Shown here: in pieces, positions 18,175 through 26,676 of the stretch | Position numbering within the stretch: position 1 is the stretch's first letter | Layout: each line of letters begins with the position of its first letter | Assembly (NCBI GenBank): GCA_024695145.1 | Contig: JAILIS010000046.1 | Coordinates: forward strand, 1-64,000 | DNA: 64,000 nt | Origin: Lachnospiraceae bacterium | GTDB lineage: Bacteria > Bacillota > Clostridia > Lachnospirales > Lachnospiraceae | Reading direction: 5' to 3' | Notes under the pieces: generated by a model | Seen by the model: only the letters and a program-made list of their open reading frames with translations | What the model was told of the DNA's origin: nothing | Database searches by the model: none | Made by a program: the position numbers and the translations under genes

Positions 18175-18203
18175 TTTACAAACATATGTTCGTGTAGTAT
18201 CAT
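18175..18203 (+). promoter_or_regulatory. Promoter for the NusG-II/Gx/ruvAB operon
   Basis: TTTACA at 18175-18180, a 17-base spacer and TATCAT at 18198-18203, followed by CAGGGA and the ATG at 18232. It lies in the 126-base divergent region shared with the diguanylate cyclase gene; I found no clear promoter for the minus strand. Confidence 0.45.
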
Positions 18204-18231
18204 AATATATCGGATAACAACAGGGATAATC

Positions 18232-18594
18232 ATGAATAAAAGAGACATTCTTTTGATAATAACGGTGATCATCTTATCGGTTGCGGGAACGGTGGCGGTA
18301 TACAGCCGTTCTTCACCGGGAATAGCCTGCATATATATCAAAGGATCGCTATACGGACAATATGATCTTGCCGTGCCTTCAAGCATTCATATCACAAGTG
18401 ATAACGGTATCGTTAACGATATAGAGATATCCGAAGGCAGCATATATATGAAAAATGCCACATGTCCAGGAAAACAGTGCATGGCCTGCGGCAGGATCAG
18501 CCGTTCGAATGAGAGCATATGCTGTGCACCCGCGCAGCTTCTTATAGTCATATCATCCGACAGGGAAAGAGAATATGATGCGATCACACAGTAA
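18232..18594 (+). CDS. NusG domain II-containing membrane-anchored protein
   Basis: A 120-residue protein with an N-terminal membrane helix (residues ~6-24) and a small extracytoplasmic beta domain of the NusG-domain-II type. Paired cysteines (CPGKQC and CMACG, CCAP) may be ligands or disulfides. In many Clostridia such a protein is encoded directly before a Gx-transporter gene, as here, where the two frames overlap by 20 bases. The function is unknown. The motif TCPGKQCMACG is typical of the family and raises the possibility of metal or redox chemistry, which is inference. Confidence 0.75.
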   Translation: MNKRDILLIITVIILSVAGTVAVYSRSSPGIACIYIKGSLYGQYDLAVPSSIHITSDNGIVNDIEISEGSIYMKNATCPGKQCMACGRISRSNESICCAPAQLLIVISSDREREYDAITQ

Positions 18595-19081
18595 GAGTAT
18601 CACCATGTGCGCTGCGCTTACCGCGGCAGGACTTATTCTCGGATATCTTGAAAGCTTTATAGTATTACCGGTACACATTCCGGGAGTTCGTATAGGTCTC
18701 GCGAATATAGTCAGCCTTATGGCATTTTATATAGCCGGACCCGTATATGCGGTTACGGTCACTTGTCTCAGGGTCATATTATCGGCGGTTTTGTTCGGCA
18801 GTCCCGTTAGTTTTATTTACAGTATTTCGGGGGCTGTAATGGCTCTTTTGGGGATGTATGTATTCTCAAAAGCCGGATTTTCGATATACGGTGTGAGTGT
18901 TGCGTGCGCTGTTCTTCATAATACCGCACAGATATGTGTAGCTTTTATACTTGTCGGAAGCGGATATGTGTTTTATTATCTTGCTCCTTTGTGCGGTGTG
19001 GCTGTTATTACCGGTCTTATTGTCGGGTTTTTGTCAGACGTTCTGATCAACAGACTGGCCGGAATTACAGACGGATTTTAG
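18575..19081 (+). CDS. Gx transporter family protein (annotated elsewhere as heptaprenyl diphosphate synthase component I)
   Basis: A 168-residue membrane protein with about five hydrophobic segments. The stretch HIPGVRIGLANIVSL is characteristic of the family, which resembles ECF-transporter substrate-binding components more than a prenyl synthase. The old name comes from gene neighbourhood in other Firmicutes. The start is one of two adjacent ATG codons (18575 or 18578) inside the end of the NusG-II gene, so translation is coupled. The substrate is unknown. Confidence 0.8.
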   Translation: MMRSHSKSITMCAALTAAGLILGYLESFIVLPVHIPGVRIGLANIVSLMAFYIAGPVYAVTVTCLRVILSAVLFGSPVSFIYSISGAVMALLGMYVFSKAGFSIYGVSVACAVLHNTAQICVAFILVGSGYVFYYLAPLCGVAVITGLIVGFLSDVLINRLAGITDGF

Positions 19082-19111
19082 GAGAGTATAATATATGAGC
19101 GGAGGGATGAA

Positions 19112-19723
19112 ATGATCGGGTATCTGAAAGGCGAAGTCGCCGGAATATATGAAGACAGGATCATTCTGGAGGTAGGAGGCATAGGCTATAATGTTTATAT
19201 GCCGGCAAGCTCCCTTGATCTTATAGACGGTATCGGGATCGATATAAAGGTATACACATATCTTCACATCAGGGAAGATGCAATGCTGCTGTACGGTTTT
19301 CTTACCAAAGATGATCTGGAACTCTACAAGATGCTTATCAGCGTAAACGGTATCGGGCCTAAGGCCGGACTGGCTCTTTTGTCGGTTATGAATGCGGACG
19401 ATCTTCGTTTTGCGATAATGTCAGGTGATGCAAAACAGATAGGCCGTGCTCCCGGGATAGGCCCCAAGAGTGCCCAGCGGATAATAATCGACTTGAAGGA
19501 CAAGATAGATCTGATGGATGCTTTTGAGCAAAAGACCGCTCACATCTCCGAAAGTACCGGGGCAGGGTCTGATCTTAACGCTGTCCGCAAAGAGGCTGCG
19601 GAAGCTTTGACAGCTCTCGGCTATTCACAGACAGACAGCTACAAAGCCGTAAGACAGGTCGAAGCTGCGGATGATGTGGAGACCGTACTCAAGTCAGCCC
19701 TGTCACTAATGTCAAGATTGTAG
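19112..19723 (+). CDS. ruvA: Holliday junction branch migration complex subunit RuvA
   Basis: RuvA binds four-way DNA junctions as a tetramer and docks RuvB motors. The 203 residues show the three expected domains: an N-terminal OB fold (1-~65, MIGYLKGEVAGIYEDRIIL), two helix-hairpin-helix motifs (NGIGPKAGLALL and PGIGPKSAQRII) and a C-terminal three-helix RuvB-binding domain (~155-203). The ATG at 19112 follows GGAGGG by five bases. ruvB follows almost at once. ruvC is not in the window; RecU, the Firmicute resolvase, is encoded at 44575. Confidence 0.97.
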   Translation: MIGYLKGEVAGIYEDRIILEVGGIGYNVYMPASSLDLIDGIGIDIKVYTYLHIREDAMLLYGFLTKDDLELYKMLISVNGIGPKAGLALLSVMNADDLRFAIMSGDAKQIGRAPGIGPKSAQRIIIDLKDKIDLMDAFEQKTAHISESTGAGSDLNAVRKEAAEALTALGYSQTDSYKAVRQVEAADDVETVLKSALSLMSRL

Positions 19724-19729
19724 GTGGTA

Positions 19730-20743
19730 ATGATGCAAAGGACCATTGAGACAAAACTTACCGAAGAAGACATCAGGATCGAAGGAAGTCTCAGGCCGCA
19801 GAGGCTCGATGATTACATCGGTCAGAAAAAGGCCAAGGAGAATCTTAAGATATATATAGAAGCCGCCCAAAAGCGCGGTGATACTCTTGATCATGTATTG
19901 TTTTACGGCCCTCCGGGACTGGGCAAGACTACACTTGCATGTATCATCGCCAATGAAATGGGGGTACATATCAAGACCACAAGCGGTCCGGCGATCGAAA
20001 AGCCCGGAGAGATGGCTGCCATACTCAATTCTCTTTCGGAAGGAGATGTTCTTTTTATCGATGAGATACACAGATTGAACCGGCAGGTTGAAGAAGTTCT
20101 GTATCCCGCAATGGAGGATTTTGCCATCGATATAATGGTCGGAAAGGGACCTACGGCCCGTTCTGTAAGACTTGACCTGCCGAGGTTTACTCTTGTTGGC
20201 GCAACAACAAGAGCCGGACTTCTTACGGCACCTCTTCGTGACAGGTTCGGCGTCATCCACCGTCTCGAGTTCTATAATACAGATGAACTCGCAACGATAA
20301 TACGTCATTCGGCAAAGGTACTTAATGTTGAGATCAAAGAGGACGGTGCCTATGAACTTGCCCGCAGGAGCCGAGGCACTCCGCGACTTGCCAACAGACT
20401 GTTAAAGCGGGTCAGGGATTATGCTCAGGTAAGGCACGACGGAGTGATATGCGAGGCGGTTGCCATAGAAGCTCTGGATCTTATGGGAGTAGATCCTATG
20501 GGGCTCGATGCATCCGACAGGAACCTGCTGCTCACTATGATACATAAGTTTTCCGGAGGACCTGTGGGTCTTGACACACTTTCCGCTGCAACGGGAGAGG
20601 ATCCCGGAACGATATCAGATGTTATTGAACCTTATCTGATCCAGAACGGTTTTATCAACCGTACTCCGTCGGGAAGGGTCATTACGCAAAGCTGCTACAG
20701 GCATTTCGGGCTTGAGGCCCCATCAGAAGATACATCCAAATAA
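19730..20743 (+). CDS. ruvB: Holliday junction branch migration ATPase RuvB
   Basis: AAA+ motor that drives branch migration with RuvA. Walker A is GPPGLGKTT, Walker B is FIDEIH, and sensor 1 is GATTRAG. The C-terminal winged helix covers the last ~75 residues and ends near [12 protein letters not shown]. The length is normal. The start is one of two tandem ATGs (19730 or 19733); AGGTGG at 19722-19727 fits 19733 slightly better, and a GTG at 19724 lies inside that site and is unlikely. The gene is coupled to ruvA. Confidence 0.97.
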   Translation: MMQRTIETKLTEEDIRIEGSLRPQRLDDYIGQKKAKENLKIYIEAAQKRGDTLDHVLFYGPPGLGKTTLACIIANEMGVHIKTTSGPAIEKPGEMAAILNSLSEGDVLFIDEIHRLNRQVEEVLYPAMEDFAIDIMVGKGPTARSVRLDLPRFTLVGATTRAGLLTAPLRDRFGVIHRLEFYNTDELATIIRHSAKVLNVEIKEDGAYELARRSRGTPRLANRLLKRVRDYAQVRHDGVICEAVAIEALDLMGVDPMGLDASDRNLLLTMIHKFSGGPVGLDTLSAATGEDPGTISDVIEPYLIQNGFINRTPSGRVITQSCYRHFGLEAPSEDTSK

Positions 20744-20746
20744 AGG

Positions 20747-20775
20747 TTGTTTTATTCTCATCTTTTGGCTATAAT
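20747..20775 (+). promoter_or_regulatory. SigA-type promoter for zapA
   Basis: TTGTTT at 20747-20752, a 17-base spacer and perfect TATAAT at 20770-20775, immediately after the ruvB stop. The leader to the zapA ATG is about 28 bases. Confidence 0.75.
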
Positions 20776-20809
20776 ATGTACGTTAGTCTGTAATCTTTTG
20801 GAGGATAAA

Positions 20810-21157
20810 ATGATCGGGAACAATGATATTGAAGTCGTTATAGGGGGTAAGGTGATCACCCTTAGCGGTTCCGAAAGTGAAGAATATCTTCAGAAGGTAA
20901 GTTCATATATCAACAACAAGATCGCCGAATATAATAATGTAGACTCGTTCAGAAGACAGCCCGCGGATATGCAGAATGTACTGCTTCTTCTTAATATAGC
21001 CGATGATTATTTCAAGATCAAAAAGCAGATGGATGATCTTGCGGATGAGATCGAAGCAAAGGACAGAGAGCTGTATGATCTGAAGCATGAGCTCATAGCT
21101 GCTCAGATCAAGCTTGAAAGCAGGGAAAAGCAGATAAGAACATTTCAGGGGAAATGA
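20810..21157 (+). CDS. zapA: Cell division protein ZapA
   Basis: A 115-residue protein: a small N-terminal beta-rich domain (GNNDIEVVIGGKVITLSG) followed by a long coiled coil (residues ~65-115). This matches ZapA, which cross-links FtsZ filaments at the division ring. The ATG at 20810 follows TTTTGGAGG; longer starts upstream would run through the promoter and are rejected. A terminator follows directly, so it is probably monocistronic. Confidence 0.88.
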   Translation: MIGNNDIEVVIGGKVITLSGSESEEYLQKVSSYINNKIAEYNNVDSFRRQPADMQNVLLLLNIADDYFKIKKQMDDLADEIEAKDRELYDLKHELIAAQIKLESREKQIRTFQGK

Positions 21158-21161
21158 TAAA

Positions 21162-21189
21162 CGGGATGTCGAAAGACATCCCGATTTTT
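21162..21189 (+). terminator. Rho-independent terminator after zapA
   Basis: A 9-bp perfect stem CGGGATGTC/GACATCCCG (21162-21170 with 21175-21183), a GAAA tetraloop and ATTTTT. The next gene starts only 11 bases later, so read-through may supply part of its transcription. Confidence 0.88.
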
Positions 21190-21199
21190 ATGAAGAACA

Positions 21200-23308
21200 A
21201 TGAATAATGAACATGTTGAATTGTTATCTCCGGCCGGAGACTATAAGTGTTTTGAAGCCGCAATGGATGCAGGTGCAGATGCGGTCTATCTTGGTCTTAC
21301 ACGATTTTCGGCCAGAGCCAAAGCTTCCAATTTCACTGTGGAAGAACTGAACAAGGCAATAGATAAAGCACATATTCTGGGCAGAAAGATATATCTTACA
21401 GTCAATACACTGCTTCGTGACGATGAACTGGACAACCTCTATTATATGCTTTATCAGCCGTATATCAACGGACTCGACGGGGTCATTGTCCAGGATACAG
21501 GTGTGATTACGAAGATAAAGGAAATGTTTATTGACCTTCCCATCCACGTCAGTACCCAGGCGGCCGTTACCGGAAGCAGCGGGGCTTTATATCTGAAAGA
21601 ACTCGGCGCCGTCAGGATAGTTCCGGCAAGAGAACTTTCACTTGATGAGATATCAAGGATGAAAAAGCTCAGCGGACTGGAGATAGAGTGTTTTATCCAC
21701 GGAAGTCTTTGTTATTCATATTCCGGTAAATGTCTCATGTCATCTTTTATCGGAGGCCGCAGCGGTAACAGAGGAAGATGCGCACAGCCGTGCCGGCTTC
21801 CCTATGATAATACATATCCGCTCAGTCTGAAGGATCTTTGTACCATCGATCTTATCCCTGACCTTATCGGGGCCGGAGTGTCATCCTTTAAGATAGAAGG
21901 CCGGTTGAAGAGCAGTTCATATGTTTACGGCGTAACGTCAATATACAGAAAATACATTGACAGTTACTATAGAGGTGACGGATATCATGTGGATCCGCAG
22001 GACAGGACCAAGCTTGTATCATATTATACAAGAGGCGGTAACTGCAGCGGTTATTACAGGACTTATAACAGCAGGGACATGATAACCATAGACAGTCCGT
22101 CATATCAGACAAGTACAGATGAGAGCCCGGAAGATACCGTTAAGGCTTCGACAGCGATCAATATAAAATGCAGTATCAAAAAAGACAAGAATTCAGTTAT
22201 CACCGTATCCGGTAACGGTTACAGTGCAGAGACTGTTACGGATATAGTACCACAGATATCCCTAAAGCATCCTTTAAGCGCCGATGAAGCATGTGCTTCT
22301 CTTTGTAAAACAGGCGGTACGCCTTTTGTGGTCAAAGCTATAACAGCGGAGGTTGATGAAGGGCTTTTCCTCCCGAAACGAAAGCTCAACGAGATAAGAA
22401 GGCTGGGCTTAGATGCTTTTACGGCCGGGATCCTGTCAGGATACAAAAGAGATCCGGCAAAGTGTTTTGATACAAAACCTATCTCAAGCGGTCAAAACAC
22501 GCAGCATGAAGATAAAAACCCGGTTCCCGATGTCAGGGTATTTGTACTTAACGCGGATCAGGCAAGGGCGGCCGGCTCTTCCGGCGCGGATGCTCTTATT
22601 GTACCGATGTCCTTATATTCATCGCTTTCCGCAGAGTTTTCGCATACCGCAAAGAAAATATATGTCAGTCTTCCTTATGTTATCAGGAATGAAAAAAGGA
22701 TCCGTGATTTTATCCGTGATCATGATGTTGCCGGATATTACGTGTCAAACTTTGAGGCTCTTTATATTCTGAAGGAACTGTCATTTAACGGTGAGATCGT
22801 GGCCGATATGCATATGTATGCATATAATAAAAAGGCTTATGAGCATTTTAGAGACCGCGGTATCAGAACCACTGTCCCGGTCGAACTTAACAGACATGAA
22901 CTTATAAGACGCGGTATATTCGGTGAGGAGATGATCATTTACGGAAAACTGCCGATGATGATAAGTGCCAACTGTGTATACAATACCAAAACGGGGTGCA
23001 GATCCGTCAGAGGCGGGCATGATCTTTATATAACGGATCGCAAATCGGAACGTTTTTTCGTACACTGCGACTGCGATGAGTGCACCAATGTGATATACAA
23101 CAGCGTTCCTTTGTCGGCAGCTGATGAAGACAGCCTGTTTGCTCGGCTGCGGCCGTCATCCGTCAGGTTCATGTTCACTGATGAAAGAGATGATATGGTT
23201 TCTGACATGATAGGCAGCTACCTGTCCGGAAGGAACAGTAACGGTTCGATAAATACAAAACCTTCCGGAAGATATACAAAAGGTCATCTGAACAGGGGAG
23301 TAGAGTAG
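21200..23308 (+). CDS. U32 family peptidase/hydroxylation-associated protein
   Basis: A 702-residue member of the U32 family. The N-terminal TIM-barrel-like part (residues 1-~260) begins ELLSPAGDYKCFEAAMDAGADAVYLG. The U32 signature is visible as ECFIHGSLCYSYSGKC near residue 155, followed by GNRGRCAQPCR. The C-terminal half carries further cysteines (CDCDEC near 613). Members include collagenase-like proteins and RlhA/YrrN/O-type proteins now linked to rRNA or tRNA hydroxylation; the exact substrate is not readable. The start at 21200 has only a weak GAAGA site, and the zapA terminator lies directly upstream. The next gene starts one base after the stop. Confidence 0.88.
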   Translation: MNNEHVELLSPAGDYKCFEAAMDAGADAVYLGLTRFSARAKASNFTVEELNKAIDKAHILGRKIYLTVNTLLRDDELDNLYYMLYQPYINGLDGVIVQDTGVITKIKEMFIDLPIHVSTQAAVTGSSGALYLKELGAVRIVPARELSLDEISRMKKLSGLEIECFIHGSLCYSYSGKCLMSSFIGGRSGNRGRCAQPCRLPYDNTYPLSLKDLCTIDLIPDLIGAGVSSFKIEGRLKSSSYVYGVTSIYRKYIDSYYRGDGYHVDPQDRTKLVSYYTRGGNCSGYYRTYNSRDMITIDSPSYQTSTDESPEDTVKASTAINIKCSIKKDKNSVITVSGNGYSAETVTDIVPQISLKHPLSADEACASLCKTGGTPFVVKAITAEVDEGLFLPKRKLNEIRRLGLDAFTAGILSGYKRDPAKCFDTKPISSGQNTQHEDKNPVPDVRVFVLNADQARAAGSSGADALIVPMSLYSSLSAEFSHTAKKIYVSLPYVIRNEKRIRDFIRDHDVAGYYVSNFEALYILKELSFNGEIVADMHMYAYNKKAYEHFRDRGIRTTVPVELNRHELIRRGIFGEEMIIYGKLPMMISANCVYNTKTGCRSVRGGHDLYITDRKSERFFVHCDCDECTNVIYNSVPLSAADEDSLFARLRPSSVRFMFTDERDDMVSDMIGSYLSGRNSNGSINTKPSGRYTKGHLNRGVE

Positions 23309-23309
23309 T

Positions 23310-24677
23310 TTGGGCAGGATTGTGATCGAAATATCACGGTATATGATCATAATATGTATGGCGGTATATACCATACAGTGTTTTGCCGTGTTCCGATTTT
23401 CAAATGAATATGACCGAAAGGGTATATACCTTCGGCAGAATTTCTTTATGGTCGTGATCCATTTCGCGGGCTTTATATCTCTGTATGCCCGGGATGGGGA
23501 TATTCGCTATTTCAGGGCATATCTTATACAGCAGCTTGGAGTGCTGGCGATCCTTGTCGCATACAAGCTCATCTACCCCAGGGCAAACGCTCTCGTCATA
23601 AACAACATGTGCATGCTGATCACGATAGGACTTCTGATATTGACCAGGATCTCTTACGATCGGGCAATGAGACAGTTCTATATCGTAATGGGCAGTGTGG
23701 CCGTAACTCTTATTGTCCCGTACATCATCAGTCATATAAGGTTTTTTGAGAAGTTCAAATGGGTATACGTTTTTGTCGGGATCGGATCGCTGGCTGCAGT
23801 ACTGTTGTTTTCCACGGTAATAAACGGATCAAAGCTTAATATTCACATTGCCAGTTATACTTTTCAGCCGTCGGAATATGTCAAGATAATCTTTGTTTTT
23901 GCGATCGCATCCATCCTGGCAAGAAAGCACGGTATGAGGGAGATACTTATTAGTGCCGCGGTTGCGGCCGTTCACGTGATACTTCTCGTTGCATCAAGAG
24001 ATCTCGGAAGTGCCATAATATTCTTTGTCGTATATTTTGCCATGCTGTATGCCGCAACAAAGAACATTCTGTATTATCTGATGGGTTTTGCTGCCGGAGC
24101 GGCTGGCGCATACGTGGGATACAGGATGTTTTCGCATGTCAGGGTGAGAGTCACGGCATTTCTTGATCCTATCGGGAACATCACAGATGCCGGATATCAG
24201 ATATCGCAGAGTCTGTTTGCGATCGGAACCGGCGGATGGCTCGGCATGGGGATAGGACAGGGAGCTCCGTCAACGATCCCAGTAGTGTCGGCTGATTTTA
24301 TATTTGCAGCGATATGTGAGGAGCTCGGTGTTGTCTTCGGAATGTGTCTTGTACTGTTGTGCCTGTCATGCTTTGTGATGTTCATGAACATCGCCATGAA
24401 GTTTGAGGATCCGTTTTTCAAACTGGTCGCACTGGGACTGGCTGTTGCATATATCTTTCAGGTATTTCTTACGATCGGTGGTGTGATAAAGTTCATCCCG
24501 CTGACCGGAGTAACGCTTCCGTTCGTCAGTTACGGAGGTACGAGTGTTGCCGTAACATGCTGTGTGTTCGCGGTAATACAGGGGCTGTACATAAGCAAAG
24601 GTAAGGATAATGCGCGTCCGCACCCGAAACCGGGTGATTTTAAGACCGAGAATCTTAATATAATGGAGCTTGAATAA
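23310..24677 (+). CDS. FtsW/RodA/SpoVE family peptidoglycan glycosyltransferase
   Basis: A 455-residue polytopic SEDS protein with about ten to twelve membrane segments. Family motifs are visible: the FQPSEYVKI segment, the DLGSA motif and, near the C-terminus, TGVTLPFVSYGGTS. SEDS proteins polymerise lipid II and work with a class B PBP, which is the next gene, one base downstream. The start is taken as TTG at 23310 with AGGGGAG nine bases before; a GTG at 23322 is an alternative with a poorer site. RodA-like versus FtsW-like function cannot be separated here. Confidence 0.92.
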   Translation: MGRIVIEISRYMIIICMAVYTIQCFAVFRFSNEYDRKGIYLRQNFFMVVIHFAGFISLYARDGDIRYFRAYLIQQLGVLAILVAYKLIYPRANALVINNMCMLITIGLLILTRISYDRAMRQFYIVMGSVAVTLIVPYIISHIRFFEKFKWVYVFVGIGSLAAVLLFSTVINGSKLNIHIASYTFQPSEYVKIIFVFAIASILARKHGMREILISAAVAAVHVILLVASRDLGSAIIFFVVYFAMLYAATKNILYYLMGFAAGAAGAYVGYRMFSHVRVRVTAFLDPIGNITDAGYQISQSLFAIGTGGWLGMGIGQGAPSTIPVVSADFIFAAICEELGVVFGMCLVLLCLSCFVMFMNIAMKFEDPFFKLVALGLAVAYIFQVFLTIGGVIKFIPLTGVTLPFVSYGGTSVAVTCCVFAVIQGLYISKGKDNARPHPKPGDFKTENLNIMELE

Positions 24678-26150
24678 ATGAAACTGTTCGGATCCGTAAT
24701 AAAAAAGCGCGAAAAAATCAAACGACGCGAAGGAAGACATCATATAGACAGTAACAGGCAGATAGCGGTCATAACATATCTGTTTCTGTTCCTGTTCATC
24801 GCCATGCTCGTATATCTCGGATATTTTACCCAGGTAAAGAATAAGAGCGTTATCAACAATACATACAACAAACGGCAGGCACTTCTTGAGTCAAGGCTTA
24901 TCAGAGGGGATATCCTCTCAAGGGACGGCGAAGTCCTTGCGACGACAATGTCCGATAATGACGGCGGATATTACAGAAGCTATCCTTACAGGAATACCTT
25001 TGCACATATCGTCGGATATTCCACACACGGTGTTCTCGGGGTCGAGAGCATGGAAAATTTTACGCTCCTTTCATGTGACGGGAATATTGTCACAAGGGTT
25101 AGAAACGATCTGAAAGGTATGAAAAATCACGGAGACAATGTTTACACCACGCTCAATACACGTATGCAGGAAGCAGCATATGATGCCATGGATGACAGAA
25201 AAGGTGCAGTGATCGCAATGAATGTCAAAACAGGTGAACTTCTGTGCGTTCTTTCGAAGCCTGATTTTGATCCGAATGAGGTGATGGCAAAATGGGATGT
25301 GTTCAACGCGGATACGGAAAACAGCCCGCTCCTTAACAGGGCATTCCTCGGATCCTATCCTCCGGGTTCGACCTTTAAGATAGTGACGGCTCTTGAATAT
25401 CTTAAAGAGCATAACGGAAACGTATCCGATTACGGGTTCGAATGCACCGGAAGTTTCGAATACAAGGGTTCCGTGATCAGCTGTTATAACGAACAGGTTC
25501 ACGGCTGGCTTAACTTTGATGACAGTTTTGCGAATTCATGTAATTCGAGCTTCGCAAATATATCGTCCCAGCTCAGCAAACGCAGATTTGCAGATACGAT
25601 AGATTCGCTGATGTTCAACTCCGAGCTTCCGCTGCCGTTCAAGTATTCCGAAGGGTATTGTGACATAGGGGAAGATTCGTCAACAGACGACCTGCTTCAA
25701 ACAGGCATAGGACAGGGTCGGACACTCATCAGTCCCATTCACATGCTCATGATCACGTCAGCCATAGCAAATGACGGGGTACTTATGAGACCGTATGTAG
25801 TATCATCTGTAGTAAATTCCGACGGAGGTACGATCAGTACGGTAAAAGCAAGAGAATACGGACGCCTTATGGACAGCAGATATTCGGAAAGTCTTAAAAA
25901 GATGATGCGTCAGGTCGTGGTCAACGGAACGGCGAGACGTATATTTGATACAAAGGGTTATGAGATTTCCGGAAAGACCGGTTCGGCGGAATATTCTTCA
26001 AACAAATCGCTCTCACATGCCTGGTTTACGGGCTTTGCGGGAGCAGATGAACCGGAGATAGCAGTGACGGTTATCGTTGAGGGCGGAGGCTCCGGCGGTG
26101 CGGTGGCGGCTCCTGTTGCAAAAAGAGTATTTGACGCATATTTCAACTGA
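24678..26150 (+). CDS. Class B penicillin-binding protein (PbpA-type transpeptidase)
   Basis: A 490-residue protein with one N-terminal membrane helix (~32-50), a short dimerisation region and a transpeptidase domain. Active-site motifs are complete: PPGSTFK (the SxxK serine and lysine), SCNSSF (the SxN motif) and GKTGSAE (KTG). It cross-links peptidoglycan in partnership with the SEDS protein encoded immediately upstream, whose stop codon abuts this ATG. It is shorter than the second class B PBP of this window (61588 onward), which has a large insertion. Confidence 0.95.
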   Translation: MKLFGSVIKKREKIKRREGRHHIDSNRQIAVITYLFLFLFIAMLVYLGYFTQVKNKSVINNTYNKRQALLESRLIRGDILSRDGEVLATTMSDNDGGYYRSYPYRNTFAHIVGYSTHGVLGVESMENFTLLSCDGNIVTRVRNDLKGMKNHGDNVYTTLNTRMQEAAYDAMDDRKGAVIAMNVKTGELLCVLSKPDFDPNEVMAKWDVFNADTENSPLLNRAFLGSYPPGSTFKIVTALEYLKEHNGNVSDYGFECTGSFEYKGSVISCYNEQVHGWLNFDDSFANSCNSSFANISSQLSKRRFADTIDSLMFNSELPLPFKYSEGYCDIGEDSSTDDLLQTGIGQGRTLISPIHMLMITSAIANDGVLMRPYVVSSVVNSDGGTISTVKAREYGRLMDSRYSESLKKMMRQVVVNGTARRIFDTKGYEISGKTGSAEYSSNKSLSHAWFTGFAGADEPEIAVTVIVEGGGSGGAVAAPVAKRVFDAYFN

Positions 26151-26209
26151 TGTTATCATATGCCTAAATTTACTGTGAACGGCATGTCCGTTCATCCTCG
26201 GAGACAAAA

Positions 26210-26647
26210 ATGATAGAAGCAGTCAGTTGCGGAGGTCTTGTGATATACAGGGGCAAGATCCTGCTTTTATACAAGAATTATAACAACCGCTATGAGGGTT
26301 GGGTCCTGCCGAAAGGTACGGTGGAAGAGGGGGAGACCCATGAAGCCACAGCCCTTCGCGAGGTCAAGGAAGAGTCCGGTGTTGATGCGACGATTGTCGA
26401 ATACATCGACAAAACGATCTATTCATTTGTCGTACCGGAAGATACCGTTTCAAAGGAAGTTCACTGGTATCTGATGAGATCCCAGAGCTATGATTCGACA
26501 CCCCAGTCCGAGGAATTTTTCAGGGACAGCGGATATTACAAATATCATGAAGCCTATCATCTGTTGAAATTCGATAATGAAAGACTGATACTCGAAAAGG
26601 GATACAATATATTCAGAAGACTGAAAAGAAGTCAGAGATGGGAATGA
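26210..26647 (+). CDS. NUDIX hydrolase
   Basis: A 145-residue protein that is one NUDIX fold. The Nudix box is complete, starting GTVEEGE and ending REVKEESGV at about residues 38-60. The N-terminal SCGGLVIYRGKILLL and the KEVHWYLM segment resemble diadenosine-tetraphosphate hydrolases, but substrate calls in this family are unreliable from sequence. The ATG at 26210 has TCGGAGA upstream. It ends the zapA-side cluster at a hairpin terminator. Confidence 0.9.
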   Translation: MIEAVSCGGLVIYRGKILLLYKNYNNRYEGWVLPKGTVEEGETHEATALREVKEESGVDATIVEYIDKTIYSFVVPEDTVSKEVHWYLMRSQSYDSTPQSEEFFRDSGYYKYHEAYHLLKFDNERLILEKGYNIFRRLKRSQRWE

Positions 26648-26648
26648 T

Positions 26649-26676
26649 AAAAGCTTTGGTTTATACCAAAGCTTTT
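26649..26676. terminator. Bidirectional terminator overlapping the end of the HD-GYP gene
   Basis: A 12-bp perfect inverted repeat, AAAAGCTTTGGT (26649-26660) and ACCAAAGCTTTT (26665-26676), loop TTAT. The A and T runs serve as the U-tract in either direction. The stop codon of the minus-strand gene (26661-26663) lies in the loop, so the hairpin includes the last codons of that gene. Confidence 0.8.
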